64,000 nucleotides of DNA, from positions 104,425 to 168,424 of the forward strand of contig NZ_AKFJ01000010.1 of NCBI RefSeq assembly GCF_000272475.1, read 5' to 3'. Position 1 is the first letter of the stretch. Each line of letters begins with the position of its first letter. Position numbers and translations under genes: made by a program. The notes under the pieces are model-generated. The model was given only the letters and a program-made list of their open reading frames with translations, was not told the DNA's origin and did not search any database. Of this stretch, positions 42,652-51,971 are shown piece by piece. This DNA is from Novosphingobium sp. Rr 2-17. GTDB taxonomy: Bacteria > Pseudomonadota > Alphaproteobacteria > Sphingomonadales > Sphingomonadaceae.

Positions 42652-43158
42652 ATGCCGATTACCGTATTCTACAAAGGCGAGGTGATCGCGCGCGGTCAAC
42701 CTGCTGACTTCGTTCAGGCCCTGCGCGACCTTGGTCCGCTCTCTCGCAGCAGTGACTTGCTCGCGTTCGACGATGATAGCGGCCGTCAGGTCGATCTCGA
42801 TCTCGCCAGCCCGGTCGCGCCGCGCCCGAGAGGTCGTCCGGCCTTGGGCGTCGAAGCCCGCGAAGTCACGCTGCTGCCGCGCCACTGGGAATGGCTCGCC
42901 GCACAGTCCGGCGGGGCCTCGGTGTCCTTGCGCAAGCTGGTGGAAGCGGCGATGCGCGCCGGGCGCAGCGACCGTGAATGCCTGGACGCGGCCTGCCGGT
43001 TCCTGACCGTCATGGCCGGCGACCGGCCCGGTTACGAGGAAGCGACCCGCGCGCTTTATGCCGGTGATCGTGAGAATTTCGACGCGCTGTGCCTGCTATG
43101 GCCCAATGCCGTGGCAGCTTATGCCCGCGCGCTCGCCTGGCCGAGGGACAACGCCTGA
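42652..43158 (+). CDS. DUF2239 family protein
   Basis: 168 residues with the family features LLAFDDDSGRQVDLDL, RGRPALGVEAREVTLLPRHWEWLAAQSGGASVSLRKLVE and a helical C-terminus. The LPRHWEWL/GGASVSLRKLV part looks like a ribbon-helix-helix type segment, so DNA binding is possible but unproven. Its stop overlaps the truB start by one base (TGATG), which couples it to truB. An inverted repeat lies just upstream. Confidence 0.82.
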   Translation: MPITVFYKGEVIARGQPADFVQALRDLGPLSRSSDLLAFDDDSGRQVDLDLASPVAPRPRGRPALGVEAREVTLLPRHWEWLAAQSGGASVSLRKLVEAAMRAGRSDRECLDAACRFLTVMAGDRPGYEEATRALYAGDRENFDALCLLWPNAVAAYARALAWPRDNA

Positions 43159-44090
43159 TGCCGCACGGCTGGATCATTCTCGACAAGCCGCTGGGCCTTG
43201 GCTCGACCCAGGCGGTAGCGGCGGTAAAGCGCAACTTGCGCGAGGCCGGGTATGGCAAGAAGGTGAAGGTCGGCCATGGCGGCACCCTCGACCCGCTGGC
43301 GACCGGCGTGCTGCCGATCGCGGTGGGCGAGGCGACCAAACTGGCCGGGCGGATGCTCGATGCCACCAAGGCGTATGAATTTACCGTCCGCTTCGGTGAG
43401 CAGACCGACACGCTCGATGCCGAAGGCACGGTGATCGCCACCAGCGACGTGCGCCCAACCATGGTGCAAGTCGAAGCGGCGCTGCCGCGCTTCACCGGGC
43501 CGATCGAGCAAGTGCCGCCGGCGTATTCGGCGCTCAAGGTCGACGGCGAGCGCGCCTACGACCTTGCGCGGGCCGGGGTGGACGTGGAACTGAAGGCGCG
43601 GGCGGTGACGATCCATGGTCTCGTCCCCCTATCGACCGTGGGCGTGGGCGTGGGCGTGGGCGGGGGGGAACTGTCCGAACTCACGCTGCTGGCCACGGTG
43701 TCAAAGGGCACCTATATCCGCAGCTTGGCGCGCGACATCGCCCATGCCCTGGGAACCTGCGGCACGGTGACCATGCTGCGCCGGGTCAAGGCCGGCCCGT
43801 TCGACCTCTCCCAGGCGATTTCGCTGGACAAATTGAACGAGATCGGTAAGGGCGCCCCTCTTGAACACGTACTCTTGCCGCTGGAGGCGGGGCTGGACGA
43901 CATCCCGGCCATCGACCTCGACCCGGAGCAGGCAAGGGCGGTCCGCCAGGGTCGCGTTCTGACCGGGATGGCCTTTGAAGACGGGCTGCACTGGGCGCGC
44001 GAAGGGATTGTCCCGGTCGCGTTGGTGGAGCTTTCGGACGGTGACGTCCGCGTCGTCAGGGGCTTCAACCTCACAGATGTCGCGGAGTAG
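43158..44090 (+). CDS. truB: tRNA pseudouridine-55 synthase
   Basis: 310 residues; makes pseudouridine 55 in the T-loop of tRNAs. The catalytic Asp lies in GGTLDPLATGVLPIAVGEATKL, and YEFTVRFGEQTDTLDAEG, PPAYSALKVDGERAYDLAR and SKGTYIRSLARDIAHALG are typical. The start at 43158 gives the canonical N-terminus HGWIILDKPLGLGSTQAV. Four copies of GTGGGC (43638-43661) followed by G residues insert a Gly/Val run between two conserved blocks. Six bases separate it from rpsO. Confidence 0.95.
   Translation: MPHGWIILDKPLGLGSTQAVAAVKRNLREAGYGKKVKVGHGGTLDPLATGVLPIAVGEATKLAGRMLDATKAYEFTVRFGEQTDTLDAEGTVIATSDVRPTMVQVEAALPRFTGPIEQVPPAYSALKVDGERAYDLARAGVDVELKARAVTIHGLVPLSTVGVGVGVGGGELSELTLLATVSKGTYIRSLARDIAHALGTCGTVTMLRRVKAGPFDLSQAISLDKLNEIGKGAPLEHVLLPLEAGLDDIPAIDLDPEQARAVRQGRVLTGMAFEDGLHWAREGIVPVALVELSDGDVRVVRGFNLTDVAE
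43638..43661 (+). repeat. Four tandem GTGGGC hexamers inside truB
   Basis: (GTGGGC)x4 followed by six G residues, encoding alternating Val-Gly. The unit is a multiple of three, so copy changes would alter length without shifting frame; the adjoining G run could cause frameshifts. Confidence 0.85.
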
Positions 44091-44096
44091 AAGTCA

Positions 44097-44366
44097 ATGT
44101 CGGTTACCGCTGAAAAGAAGCAGGACATCATCACGGACAACGCACGCGTCGCTGGCGACACGGGCAGCCCGGAAGTTCAGGTCGCGATCCTCACCGAGCG
44201 CATCAAGAACCTGACCGAGCACTTCAAGGCACACCACAAGGACAACCACTCGCGTCGCGGTCTGCTGGCCATGGTCAACAAGCGCCGTTCGCTGCTCGAC
44301 TATCTGAAGAAAAAGGATGTCGCGCGGTACAACTCGCTGATCCAGAAGCTGGGTCTGCGTAAGTAA
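44097..44366 (+). CDS. rpsO: 30S ribosomal protein S15
   Basis: 89 residues, full length, with the S15 core [55 protein letters not shown]. It binds the central domain of 16S rRNA. GGAG lies nine bases before the ATG, and a strong terminator follows directly. In its usual position between truB and pnp. Confidence 0.98.
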   Translation: MSVTAEKKQDIITDNARVAGDTGSPEVQVAILTERIKNLTEHFKAHHKDNHSRRGLLAMVNKRRSLLDYLKKKDVARYNSLIQKLGLRK

Positions 44367-44377
44367 CGTAAGTGCTT

Positions 44378-44402
44378 CGGCCCGCCTCTGGCGGGCCGTT
44401 TT
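44378..44402 (+). terminator. Rho-independent terminator after rpsO
   Basis: CGGCCCGCC (44378-44386) pairs perfectly with GGCGGGCCG (44390-44398) around TCT, followed by TTTT. A leaky terminator at this place is usual between rpsO and pnp. Confidence 0.9.
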
Positions 44403-44410
44403 GCATTTGC

Positions 44411-44643
44411 GCTGTCCCGAATTCGTTCGGGATCGCTGTTCGGGCCAGATCGCGCTACTTGTGAACGGTCTGAAACCAAGGGCAGCCACCGTCCCGGAAC
44501 TGACCGGGACGACGACTAGAAGGGGCAAGGCTTCGCAATAAGGCGAAGACCGAGCCATGGGGGCGAACGACGCCCCGTACCGGACCGGGACGGTATCCCG
44601 GCAGTAAGCCCCGCCGTTGCAATAGGGCCGGTGGGTCAAGGAA
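44411..44643 (+). promoter_or_regulatory. Structured leader upstream of pnp
   Basis: The 250-base gap contains at least four perfect stems: 44415-44421 with 44426-44432 (TTCG loop), 44491-44497 with 44504-44510, 44531-44536 with 44543-44548, and 44560-44565 with 44571-44576. In enterobacteria the pnp leader folds into a stem cut by RNase III so that PNPase can repress its own mRNA. A similar role here is inferred. Confidence 0.5.
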
Positions 44644-44649
44644 ATGAAA

Positions 44650-46989
44650 ATGTTCGACGTCAAAACTGTAAGCATGGAGTGGGGCGGCAAGACCCTCACC
44701 CTGGAAACCGGCCGCATCGCTCGTCAGGCGAACGGTGCCGTTCTCGCCACTTATGGCGAAACCGTAGTGCTGTGCGCGGTGACTGCCGCCAAGTCGGTGA
44801 AGGAAGGCCAGGACTTCTTCCCGCTGACCGTTCACTACCAGGAAAAGTTTTCGTCCGCCGGTCGTATCCCCGGCGGCTTCTTCAAGCGTGAGCGCGGCGC
44901 GACTGAAAAGGAAACGCTGACCAGCCGCTTGATCGACCGTCCGGTCCGTCCGCTGTTCCCCGAAGGTTTCTACAACGAAATCAACGTTATCGCCCAGGTT
45001 CTGAGCTATGACGGCGAGACTGAGCCTGACATCGTCGCGATGATCGCCGCCTCGGCCGCGCTGACCATCTCGGGCGTGCCCTTCATGGGCCCGATCGGCG
45101 CTGCGCGCGTCGGCTACGTCGATGGCGAATACACGCTGAACCCCAAGCAGGACGCCGCCCTCAAGGACGGTCGCCTGGATCTCGTCGTCGCCGCCACCGG
45201 CGATGCCGTGATGATGGTGGAATCGGAAGCCAAGGAGCTGACCGAGGACGAAATGCTCGGCGCCGTCATGTTCGCGCATGACGAAATCCGCAAGGTCGTG
45301 AACCTCATCATCGACCTGGCCGAAAAGGCCGCCAAGGAGCCTTGGGAAGTCGATCTTTCGGACAGCACTGCCGACATCAAGGCAAAGCTCAAGAAGGTCG
45401 TCGGCAAGGACGTTGCCGCAGCCTACAAGCTGACCGACAAGTCGGCCCGCTCGAACGCGCTCAACGCCGCGCGCGCCAAGGCCAAGGAAGCCTTCGCCAG
45501 CGAGACCCCGCAGACCCAGATGGTCGCGATCAAGGCCATGAAGAAGGTCGAGGCGGACATCGTTCGCACCGCCATCCTCAAGGACGGCCAGCGCATCGAC
45601 GGTCGTAAGCTCGACCAGGTTCGCCCGATCGAAGCGATCGTCGGCTTCCTGCCGCGCACCCACGGTTCGTCGCTGTTCACGCGTGGCGAAACGCAGGCGA
45701 TCTGCACCACCACGCTGGGCACCAAGGACGCCGAACAGATGATCGACGGCCTCGAAGGCCTGTCGTACTCTTCGTTCATGCTGCACTACAACTTCCCGCC
45801 CTACTCGGTCGGTGAAGTGGGTCGCTTCGGCGCTCCGGGCCGTCGCGAAGTCGGCCACGGCAAGCTGGCATGGCGCGCGCTGCACCCAGTGCTGCCTGCC
45901 AAGGAAGACTTCCCCTACACCATCCGCGTCCTGTCCGACATCACCGAGTCCAACGGCTCGTCCTCGATGGCGACCGTATGCGGTGGCAGCCTCTCGATGA
46001 TGGACGCCGGCGTGCCGCTGGTCCGCCCGGTTTCCGGCATCGCGATGGGCCTGATCCTGGAAGGCGACAAGTTCGCCGTCCTGTCCGACATCCTGGGTGA
46101 CGAAGATCACCTGGGCGACATGGACTTCAAGGTTGCGGGCACCGAACTCGGCATCACCACGATGCAGATGGACATCAAGATTGCCGGCATCACCAAAGAA
46201 ATCATGGGCAAGGCGCTCGAGCAGGCGAAGGCCGGCCGCGCGCACATCCTGGGTGAAATGACCAAGGCACTCGGTTCCTCGCGCACCGAACTGTCGGCTC
46301 ATGCTCCGCGCATCGAGACGATCCAGATCGACAAGGCGAAGATCCGTGACGTCATCGGCACCGGCGGCAAGGTCATCCGCGAAATCGTGGCTGAGACCGG
46401 CGCCAAGGTCGACATCGACGATGAAGGCGTGATCAAGATCTCGTCGTCCGACATCGCCCAGATCGAAGCGGCCAAGAAGTGGATTCTCGGCATCGTCGAG
46501 GAAGCGGAAGTCGGCAAGGTCTACCAGGGCAAGGTCGTCAACATCGTCGACTTCGGCGCTTTCGTGAATTTCATGGGTGGCAAGGACGGCCTTGTCCACG
46601 TCTCCGAAATGAAGAACGAGCGCGTGGAAAAGCCGACCGACGTGGTCAAGGAAGGCCAGGCGGTATTCGTCAAGGTTCTCGAAATCGATCCGCGTGGCAA
46701 GGTTCGCTTGTCGATGCGCGTCGTCGATCAAGAAACCGGCGAAGCGCTGGAAGATACCCGTCCGCCTCGCGAAGCGCGTGAACCGCGCGGCGACCGGCCC
46801 GGTGGTGATCGCGGCGGCGAGCGTGGCGGTGAACGCGGCGGCGATCGTCGTGGTCCCCGTCGTGACGGTGGTGGCCGTGATGGCGGCCGTGGCGGTGATC
46901 GCGCCCCTCGTGGCGAGCGCAGCCCTCGCCGTGACGGCGATGGCGGTGGTGATCCCAACCACATGCCGGCGTTCCTCAAGGAAGACTAA
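44650..46989 (+). CDS. pnp: Polyribonucleotide nucleotidyltransferase (PNPase)
   Basis: 779 residues: two RNase PH domains separated by a helical domain, then KH ([32 protein letters not shown]) and S1 ([31 protein letters not shown]), then a Gly/Arg/Asp-rich tail (about the last 80 residues) of the kind that binds degradosome partners in alphaproteobacteria. It degrades RNA phosphorolytically from the 3' end. The ATG at 44650 is preferred over 44644: AAGGA lies seven bases upstream and [21 protein letters not shown] is the normal start. A terminator follows. Confidence 0.97.
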   Translation: MFDVKTVSMEWGGKTLTLETGRIARQANGAVLATYGETVVLCAVTAAKSVKEGQDFFPLTVHYQEKFSSAGRIPGGFFKRERGATEKETLTSRLIDRPVRPLFPEGFYNEINVIAQVLSYDGETEPDIVAMIAASAALTISGVPFMGPIGAARVGYVDGEYTLNPKQDAALKDGRLDLVVAATGDAVMMVESEAKELTEDEMLGAVMFAHDEIRKVVNLIIDLAEKAAKEPWEVDLSDSTADIKAKLKKVVGKDVAAAYKLTDKSARSNALNAARAKAKEAFASETPQTQMVAIKAMKKVEADIVRTAILKDGQRIDGRKLDQVRPIEAIVGFLPRTHGSSLFTRGETQAICTTTLGTKDAEQMIDGLEGLSYSSFMLHYNFPPYSVGEVGRFGAPGRREVGHGKLAWRALHPVLPAKEDFPYTIRVLSDITESNGSSSMATVCGGSLSMMDAGVPLVRPVSGIAMGLILEGDKFAVLSDILGDEDHLGDMDFKVAGTELGITTMQMDIKIAGITKEIMGKALEQAKAGRAHILGEMTKALGSSRTELSAHAPRIETIQIDKAKIRDVIGTGGKVIREIVAETGAKVDIDDEGVIKISSSDIAQIEAAKKWILGIVEEAEVGKVYQGKVVNIVDFGAFVNFMGGKDGLVHVSEMKNERVEKPTDVVKEGQAVFVKVLEIDPRGKVRLSMRVVDQETGEALEDTRPPREAREPRGDRPGGDRGGERGGERGGDRRGPRRDGGGRDGGRGGDRAPRGERSPRRDGDGGGDPNHMPAFLKED

Positions 46990-47010
46990 GCGCTTCCTTA
47001 TCCCAACGAA

Positions 47011-47048
47011 CAACAAAGGGTCGCGCGAAAGCGCGGCCCTTTTTGTTG
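47011..47048 (+). terminator. Rho-independent terminator after pnp
   Basis: AAAGGG-T-CGCGC (47015-47026) pairs with GCGCG-G-CCCTTT (47031-47042) around GAAA. Outer CAAC/GTTG bases lengthen the stem, and a T-rich stretch lies within its 3' arm. Confidence 0.85.
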
Positions 47049-47204
47049 GCAGGGGTGGGGGGGCTTCGACGGGTTCAGGCTGAACGGTGATGGCGAGTGG
47101 GATGGAGTCGATGGGGACGATGTGGGCCCCAAATTGCTTATTCAAAAACAAGCATTTCGCGAAACATGCGATCGGGCTGAACGACCGACAGGACTAGCGA
47201 GAGA

Positions 47205-47909
47205 TCAGGGCGTTCCCGTCGGTGCGGGAGCAGCCGAGGTCGGTGCGACTGGCGGAGGCGGCGCGGGTACGCGGCGGGCGCTGAGGATCTTGACCGGCGC
47301 GACGAGCATGTCGCCTTTCATCGCACCTTCGCCGGCGGTGGCCGAGCGCGGGGTATCCCAGATTGAGCGGACGAGATCCATCCCGCCCACGACATGGCCG
47401 AAGGCGGCGAAGCCGGCGCGGGCATCCTCGGTCGCGCCCTTGGGGTCGGCGTCGAGTGCCGGCATGTCCGAGATCATGATGGTAAAATCGGCTTTGGCGC
47501 TGCCCGGCGCGAAGCGTGCCATCGAGATGGTGCCAGCCTTGTGCAGGATGCCGGTCTTGTCGGTCGGCTCGTGGGCAACCGACGGCAAGAGCTTGGCAGC
47601 GTTGTCGCGAATACCGCCTTGGAGCAGGCCGGACGGGCCTTCGCCCCAGTTCAGGTGCATCGCGCGATAGAACACGGCGCCATCAAAGCGCTTGGTATCG
47701 ACGTACTTGAGGAAGTTCGCAACGGTCAGCGGGGCTCGGCCCTTGTCGAGATCAAGGGTAATCGTACCTGTCGCCGTAACCAGCGCGACATAGACATGTT
47801 CCGCCTGTTGAGGTGCGGTAACTGCCTGAGCCGCTACCGGCTGGGCGGACGCGACCGAAGCGACGGCCAATGCCATCGCCCCGGCCAGGAGGCCCGCCAA
47901 CCGTCGCAT
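47205..47909 (-). CDS. Cyclophilin-type peptidyl-prolyl isomerase, periplasmic
   Basis: 234 residues: a signal peptide ending ASVASAQP, then a cyclophilin domain starting VALVTATGTITLDLDKGRAPLTVANFLKYV with FYRAMHLNWG, LLQGGI, GTISMAR and FAAFGHVVGGMDLVRSIW. The domain is divergent: the usual FHRVI is FYRAM. A Pro/Ala-rich tail follows. The start at 47909 is chosen for the signal peptide; the longer frame runs into gcrA. It lies five bases after gcrA on the same strand, so the two are probably co-transcribed. Confidence 0.85.
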   Translation of the reverse strand: MRRLAGLLAGAMALAVASVASAQPVAAQAVTAPQQAEHVYVALVTATGTITLDLDKGRAPLTVANFLKYVDTKRFDGAVFYRAMHLNWGEGPSGLLQGGIRDNAAKLLPSVAHEPTDKTGILHKAGTISMARFAPGSAKADFTIMISDMPALDADPKGATEDARAGFAAFGHVVGGMDLVRSIWDTPRSATAGEGAMKGDMLVAPVKILSARRVPAPPPPVAPTSAAPAPTGTP

Positions 47910-47914
47910 GGTCC

Positions 47915-48616
47915 TTAACGAACCCGTGGGCCGCCGAACGGCAGCGGTGGAGGGGGGCGGCGCGCACCGCGCGGTAGCTGAGCCTGATAGGCCCGTCCGC
48001 AATGATCGACGCAATAGGGGAACCCAGGGTTCACCTTGTCGCCGCAAAAGTGGAAGTCCGGCTCGCCCGGGTGACCCATCGGCCAGCGGCAGATGCGATC
48101 GTTGAGATCGAGCAGGCTGGTTTTGCTCGCCATCTCGGCGCTCGGCTTGGCCGGCACCAAACGGCGCGGCGGTGCGGGCGGGATCGGCGGTTGCTGGTCG
48201 CCAGGGCCCTGGCGCAAGAACCCGCCGGGGCCGACCGAGACGACACGCGGCTGAGGCTTGACCGGCATTTCCGCTGCCAAGGGCGCGGCCTCGACCGGCG
48301 CGGCATCGGCCACGAAAGGCGGCGGTGCGTCGACCACGGGCGCAGGCGCGCGGGGCGCTGCCGGAGCCTCGGGTGCAGCCTCGATGCTGGGCGCGGGCGT
48401 GTCGGGCCGGGGCTTCTTGGCCACCGGCACCGGGGCGCGAGCGGGCTTCTCGTTGGGCTTCACCGGAGAAGGGCGCGCTTTAAGCCCAAGGCGATGCGCC
48501 TTGCCGATAACTGCATTGCGGCTGACCCCGCCCAGTTCGTCGGCGATCTGGCTGGCGGTTGAACCACCCTCCCACATCTTCGTCAGCTTCTCGATCCGCT
48601 CGTCAGTCCAGCTCAT
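47915..48616 (-). CDS. gcrA: GcrA cell-cycle regulator
   Basis: 233 residues starting MSWTDERIEKLTKMWEGGSTASQIADELGGVSRNAVIGKAHRLGL, the DNA-binding domain of GcrA, followed by a long Pro/Ala linker and a C-terminal module with LLDLNDRICRWPMGHPGEPDFHFCGDKVNPGFPYCVDHCGRAY. The C-terminal part of GcrA binds the sigma-70 factor. GcrA activates genes whose promoters carry CcrM-methylated GANTC sites. The gene is restricted to alphaproteobacteria. The start at 48616 gives the canonical MSWTDERI. Confidence 0.95.
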   Translation of the reverse strand: MSWTDERIEKLTKMWEGGSTASQIADELGGVSRNAVIGKAHRLGLKARPSPVKPNEKPARAPVPVAKKPRPDTPAPSIEAAPEAPAAPRAPAPVVDAPPPFVADAAPVEAAPLAAEMPVKPQPRVVSVGPGGFLRQGPGDQQPPIPPAPPRRLVPAKPSAEMASKTSLLDLNDRICRWPMGHPGEPDFHFCGDKVNPGFPYCVDHCGRAYQAQLPRGARRPPPPLPFGGPRVR

Positions 48617-48713
48617 CAAAGTTCCATTTGCTCGTTCGGACGATCCTGGAAGAATCGCCCGGAAATTCCGGTCCCGCTTGCCTCGTAAGCTACCAGCCGA
48701 TAGTCGCGGGACC

Positions 48714-49592
48714 ATGCCCGATCAAGCCCATCCGACCGAACTGCTCAACCCTGCAGCCATTCCCCAGCCACGCCGCTATCCGGCCAAGGGCGAACCCCTG
48801 ATCCATCAAGTGAATTGGGAGGGGCTCAAGACCCTATATATGAAGGAAGTCCGTCGGTTCTTCAAGGTGCAGACCCAGACGATCTGGGCACCGGCGATCA
48901 CGACCCTGCTGTTCCTCGTCATTTTCTCCGTCGCGATGGGGCGTGGCAGCCGCGAAGTGCTGGGGGTGAACTTCGCCACGTTCGTGGCTCCGGGGTTGAT
49001 CGCGATGGGCATGATGCAGAATGCTTTCGCCAATTCCAGCTTCTCGTTCCTGGCCGGCAAGATCCAAGGCACCATCGTCGATTACCTGATGCCGCCGCTG
49101 ACCGAAGGCGAACTGATGCTGGCAATGGTGGGGGCCGCCATCACCCGCGCGGTGCTGGTAGGCTTGGCACTGGCTGCGGCGATGCTGCTGTGGCCCGGGG
49201 TGGATTTATCGGTCGCGCATCCTTGGGCGGTGGTCTGGTTCGGCTTTACCGGCGCTGCTTTCCTGGCGCTCTTGGGGCTACTGACCTCAGTATGGGCGGA
49301 TAAGTTCGATCACAACGCGGCAGTGAGCAACTTCGTGATCGCTCCGCTCTCGTTGCTGTCTGGCACGTTCTACGTGATCGACAATCTGGCCCCTGCCTTC
49401 CAAACGATCAGCCGGGCCAACCCGTTCTTTTACGTGATCTCAGGTTTCCGCTTCGGCTTTCTGGGCAAGAGCGACATCGGCGACACCAATCTGGCCGTGC
49501 TTCACAGCGCGATTGGTCTGGGTGTGCTCGATGCTGTCCTGGCGCTGATTGTGTATGCGGTGCTGCGATCGGGATGGAAGCTCAAAGGCTGA
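48714..49592 (+). CDS. ABC-2 type transporter permease
   Basis: 292 residues with six predicted membrane helices (TIWAPAITTLLFLVIFSVAM, FVAPGLIAMGMMQNAF, GAAITRAVLVGLALAAAML, WFGFTGAAFLALLGLL, FVIAPLSLLSGTFYVID, LHSAIGLGVLDAVLALIVYAVL), matching the YadH-like permease group. The ATPase partner is not adjacent in the window. The start at 48714 (MPDQAHPTEL) is the first ATG after the gcrA promoter region, and the open frame upstream is antisense to gcrA. Confidence 0.87.
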   Translation: MPDQAHPTELLNPAAIPQPRRYPAKGEPLIHQVNWEGLKTLYMKEVRRFFKVQTQTIWAPAITTLLFLVIFSVAMGRGSREVLGVNFATFVAPGLIAMGMMQNAFANSSFSFLAGKIQGTIVDYLMPPLTEGELMLAMVGAAITRAVLVGLALAAAMLLWPGVDLSVAHPWAVVWFGFTGAAFLALLGLLTSVWADKFDHNAAVSNFVIAPLSLLSGTFYVIDNLAPAFQTISRANPFFYVISGFRFGFLGKSDIGDTNLAVLHSAIGLGVLDAVLALIVYAVLRSGWKLKG

Positions 49593-49684
49593 GCCTGACT
49601 GCGCCACCACTTCCGGTTTTTGCCCGTAATTTCGTATAAAGCGCATTTACCTAAAATTATCCTGATCCTGTCAACGATCGCGCC

Positions 49685-51877
49685 GTGTTGCTAAAACGGC
49701 TCCAGATCACTCGACACACGCCATCGTCGACTCGCTTTATCGTCGCGTTTGGGGCGACGGTGTTGGTAGTGCTGGTGCTTGTTATCGGTCTGTTGAACTG
49801 GTCGGGCCGCGAAGTGGACAGGTTCGCTTACGAGCGTGACCGATCGACGGTTTCGCTGCTGCTGCGCCAAACGATTGCGCGCATCGGCTTTGCGCAACGA
49901 TCTTCGATGGTGTGGGATGCGTCGGCACACGAGTTGCGCCGGCGCCCGGTCAACACTGCCTGGTTCGATCCAAACCTCAATGTCTGGTTCCACGACCTTG
50001 CCGCGATCGACGAGGCGTACGTCCTTTCGCCGGACGATGACATCATCTACGCCAGGAGAGGCAGGCACAGGCTTGTTCCGGCCGCTTACACCCCGGTGGC
50101 CGCTGCAGCCGATCCGCTGGTCCAACGTCTTCGCAGCATCTTGCGAACGCGCATTTCGTCTCCGGGCGGGCTGCCCAGGATGTCGCCGACCCACGCGGAT
50201 TATGCGCTGCTCCATGGGCGCCCGGCGATCGTGAGCGTCAAGCCGATCGGCAGCAATATCCGGATGGCAGCACCAACGCCCGGGCGTGATGCCATTCACG
50301 TGGCGGTGGTCTATCTCGACCGCGGTTATCTGTCCCGCCTAGGCGGGCATTATGGGTTGGACGACGTCACTTACTCTAGGCAGCCCAGCGCGCTTGCCTC
50401 AGCGGCCTCCGTCGCGTTGATCGGCCGGCAGGGCCAGACGATAGGCTATTTTGTCTGGAAACCTTTTGCGCCTGGCAGCCGGCTTATTGCAGCGATCGGC
50501 CCGATTCTGTTGCTGGGCATGGTAGTGCTGACTTGCGTGATGTATTCCCTGGCCAGCCGGCTTGCCCGGCGTACCGTCGATCTGGAGCAAAGCCGTCTGC
50601 AGGCTCAGCACCAGGCGACCCACGATGCTTTGACGGGCCTCGCCAACCGCGCGATGTTCGAACAGCGTCTGGACGAGGCGCTCTTACGTTCGCGCCGCAG
50701 TGGCGCGATCACCGCGCTGCTGTACCTTGATCTCGACCGCTTCAAGCAAGTCAACGATACGCTTGGTCATCCGGCGGGAGACGCGTTGATCCGCCAAGTG
50801 GCGCGGCGGTTGGTCGACGAGGTCCGCGATTACGATGTCGTCGCCAGGTTGGGAGGCGACGAGTTCGCGATCATCATCAGCGAACCGTCTGGATATTCGG
50901 CCATCGAGCGAATTTGTGCTCGCATCGTGGCGGAAATCGAGCGACCGTTCGATCTGTCGGGATCGCAGGCTTATATCGGAGCCAGTATCGGCGTTTCCTT
51001 TGCGCCGCAGGACGGCGTCGACCGGATCGAGCTGACGCGCAAGGCGGACATCGCACTGTACAAAGCCAAAATGAATGGCCGCAGCCGCTTCGTGCTGTTC
51101 ACGGCTGATCTCGACGAAGACGTTCGTTCTCGCGAAGCGAATTATCGCGATCTGCGCCAGGCACTGGATGATCCTGACCGGCAATTCGCCGTGCATTACC
51201 AACCGATTTTCGTGGCCGCCACCGGCGAGATGACCGGGGTGGAGGCGTTGCTGCGCTGGGAGCATCCGGAACTGGGCCTGGTGACGCCAGGCGGCTTTAT
51301 CAGCGCAGCCGAGGAATCGGGCTTGATCGAGGTGTTGGGGGAATGGGTGCTGCGCCGGGTGCTGCGCGATGCGCGCGCCTGGCCTAGCTTGCGCGTGGCC
51401 GTTAACGTATCCCCGGTGCAACTGCGCAGCCGAGCGTTCGTCGATACGGTGCGAAGCGCCCTCGACGAAAGTGGTATCGCGCCAGGGCAATTGGAGTTGG
51501 AGCTTACCGAAACCGCGCTGATGTCGGCTTCGGACGAAGTCGGGCAGGCCTTGCGCGACTTGCGCGGACTTGGAATAGCCTGCGCGCTCGACGATTTTGG
51601 TACTGGTTATTCCTCGCTCAGCCACATCCGCGATTTCGCGGTCGACCGGATCAAGATCGATCGTTCGTTCGTCCAGGCCGTCGATACCGTCCAAGGCGCT
51701 GCCTTGGTGGAGGCGATCGTCAGCCTTGCCTCGGCCAATGGCCTGCGATTGACTGCCGAGGGTGTGGAAACCGAGGAACAATATGCCTTCCTGCGCCGCG
51801 TGGGTTGCGAGGAAGTGCAGGGCTTTCTACTGGGCCGGCCGATGCCGATGCGCGACGTTGCCCGGATACTCGAGTAG
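49685..51877 (+). CDS. Membrane c-di-GMP enzyme with CHASE4-like sensor, GGDEF and EAL domains
   Basis: 730 residues from a GTG start. One membrane helix (about 18-38) leads into a periplasmic sensor of about 230 residues resembling CHASE4, a second helix (about 272-293) follows, then GGDEF (about 305-470; RLGGDEFAIII intact at the active site) and EAL (about 480-728; GVEALLRWEHP, LELTETALM, LDDFGTGYSSL, AEGVETEEQ). Both domains keep their core motifs, so it could make or break c-di-GMP. It is monocistronic. Together with the EAL protein at 29028 this gives two c-di-GMP enzymes in the window. Confidence 0.9.
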   Translation: MLLKRLQITRHTPSSTRFIVAFGATVLVVLVLVIGLLNWSGREVDRFAYERDRSTVSLLLRQTIARIGFAQRSSMVWDASAHELRRRPVNTAWFDPNLNVWFHDLAAIDEAYVLSPDDDIIYARRGRHRLVPAAYTPVAAAADPLVQRLRSILRTRISSPGGLPRMSPTHADYALLHGRPAIVSVKPIGSNIRMAAPTPGRDAIHVAVVYLDRGYLSRLGGHYGLDDVTYSRQPSALASAASVALIGRQGQTIGYFVWKPFAPGSRLIAAIGPILLLGMVVLTCVMYSLASRLARRTVDLEQSRLQAQHQATHDALTGLANRAMFEQRLDEALLRSRRSGAITALLYLDLDRFKQVNDTLGHPAGDALIRQVARRLVDEVRDYDVVARLGGDEFAIIISEPSGYSAIERICARIVAEIERPFDLSGSQAYIGASIGVSFAPQDGVDRIELTRKADIALYKAKMNGRSRFVLFTADLDEDVRSREANYRDLRQALDDPDRQFAVHYQPIFVAATGEMTGVEALLRWEHPELGLVTPGGFISAAEESGLIEVLGEWVLRRVLRDARAWPSLRVAVNVSPVQLRSRAFVDTVRSALDESGIAPGQLELELTETALMSASDEVGQALRDLRGLGIACALDDFGTGYSSLSHIRDFAVDRIKIDRSFVQAVDTVQGAALVEAIVSLASANGLRLTAEGVETEEQYAFLRRVGCEEVQGFLLGRPMPMRDVARILE

Positions 51878-51971
51878 CCTGCGCGCCACCGGCAATGCGG
51901 AGGCCATGGGCTGGCATCAGCCCATATCTGAGGTGTCCCGCTTGCTGGCTCCTCAGAATATGCAAAGGCGC

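Noticed and set aside
44455..47151. An 898-codon minus-strand frame opposite pnp
   Set aside because: Antisense shadow of pnp, extended by chance across the leader and terminator.
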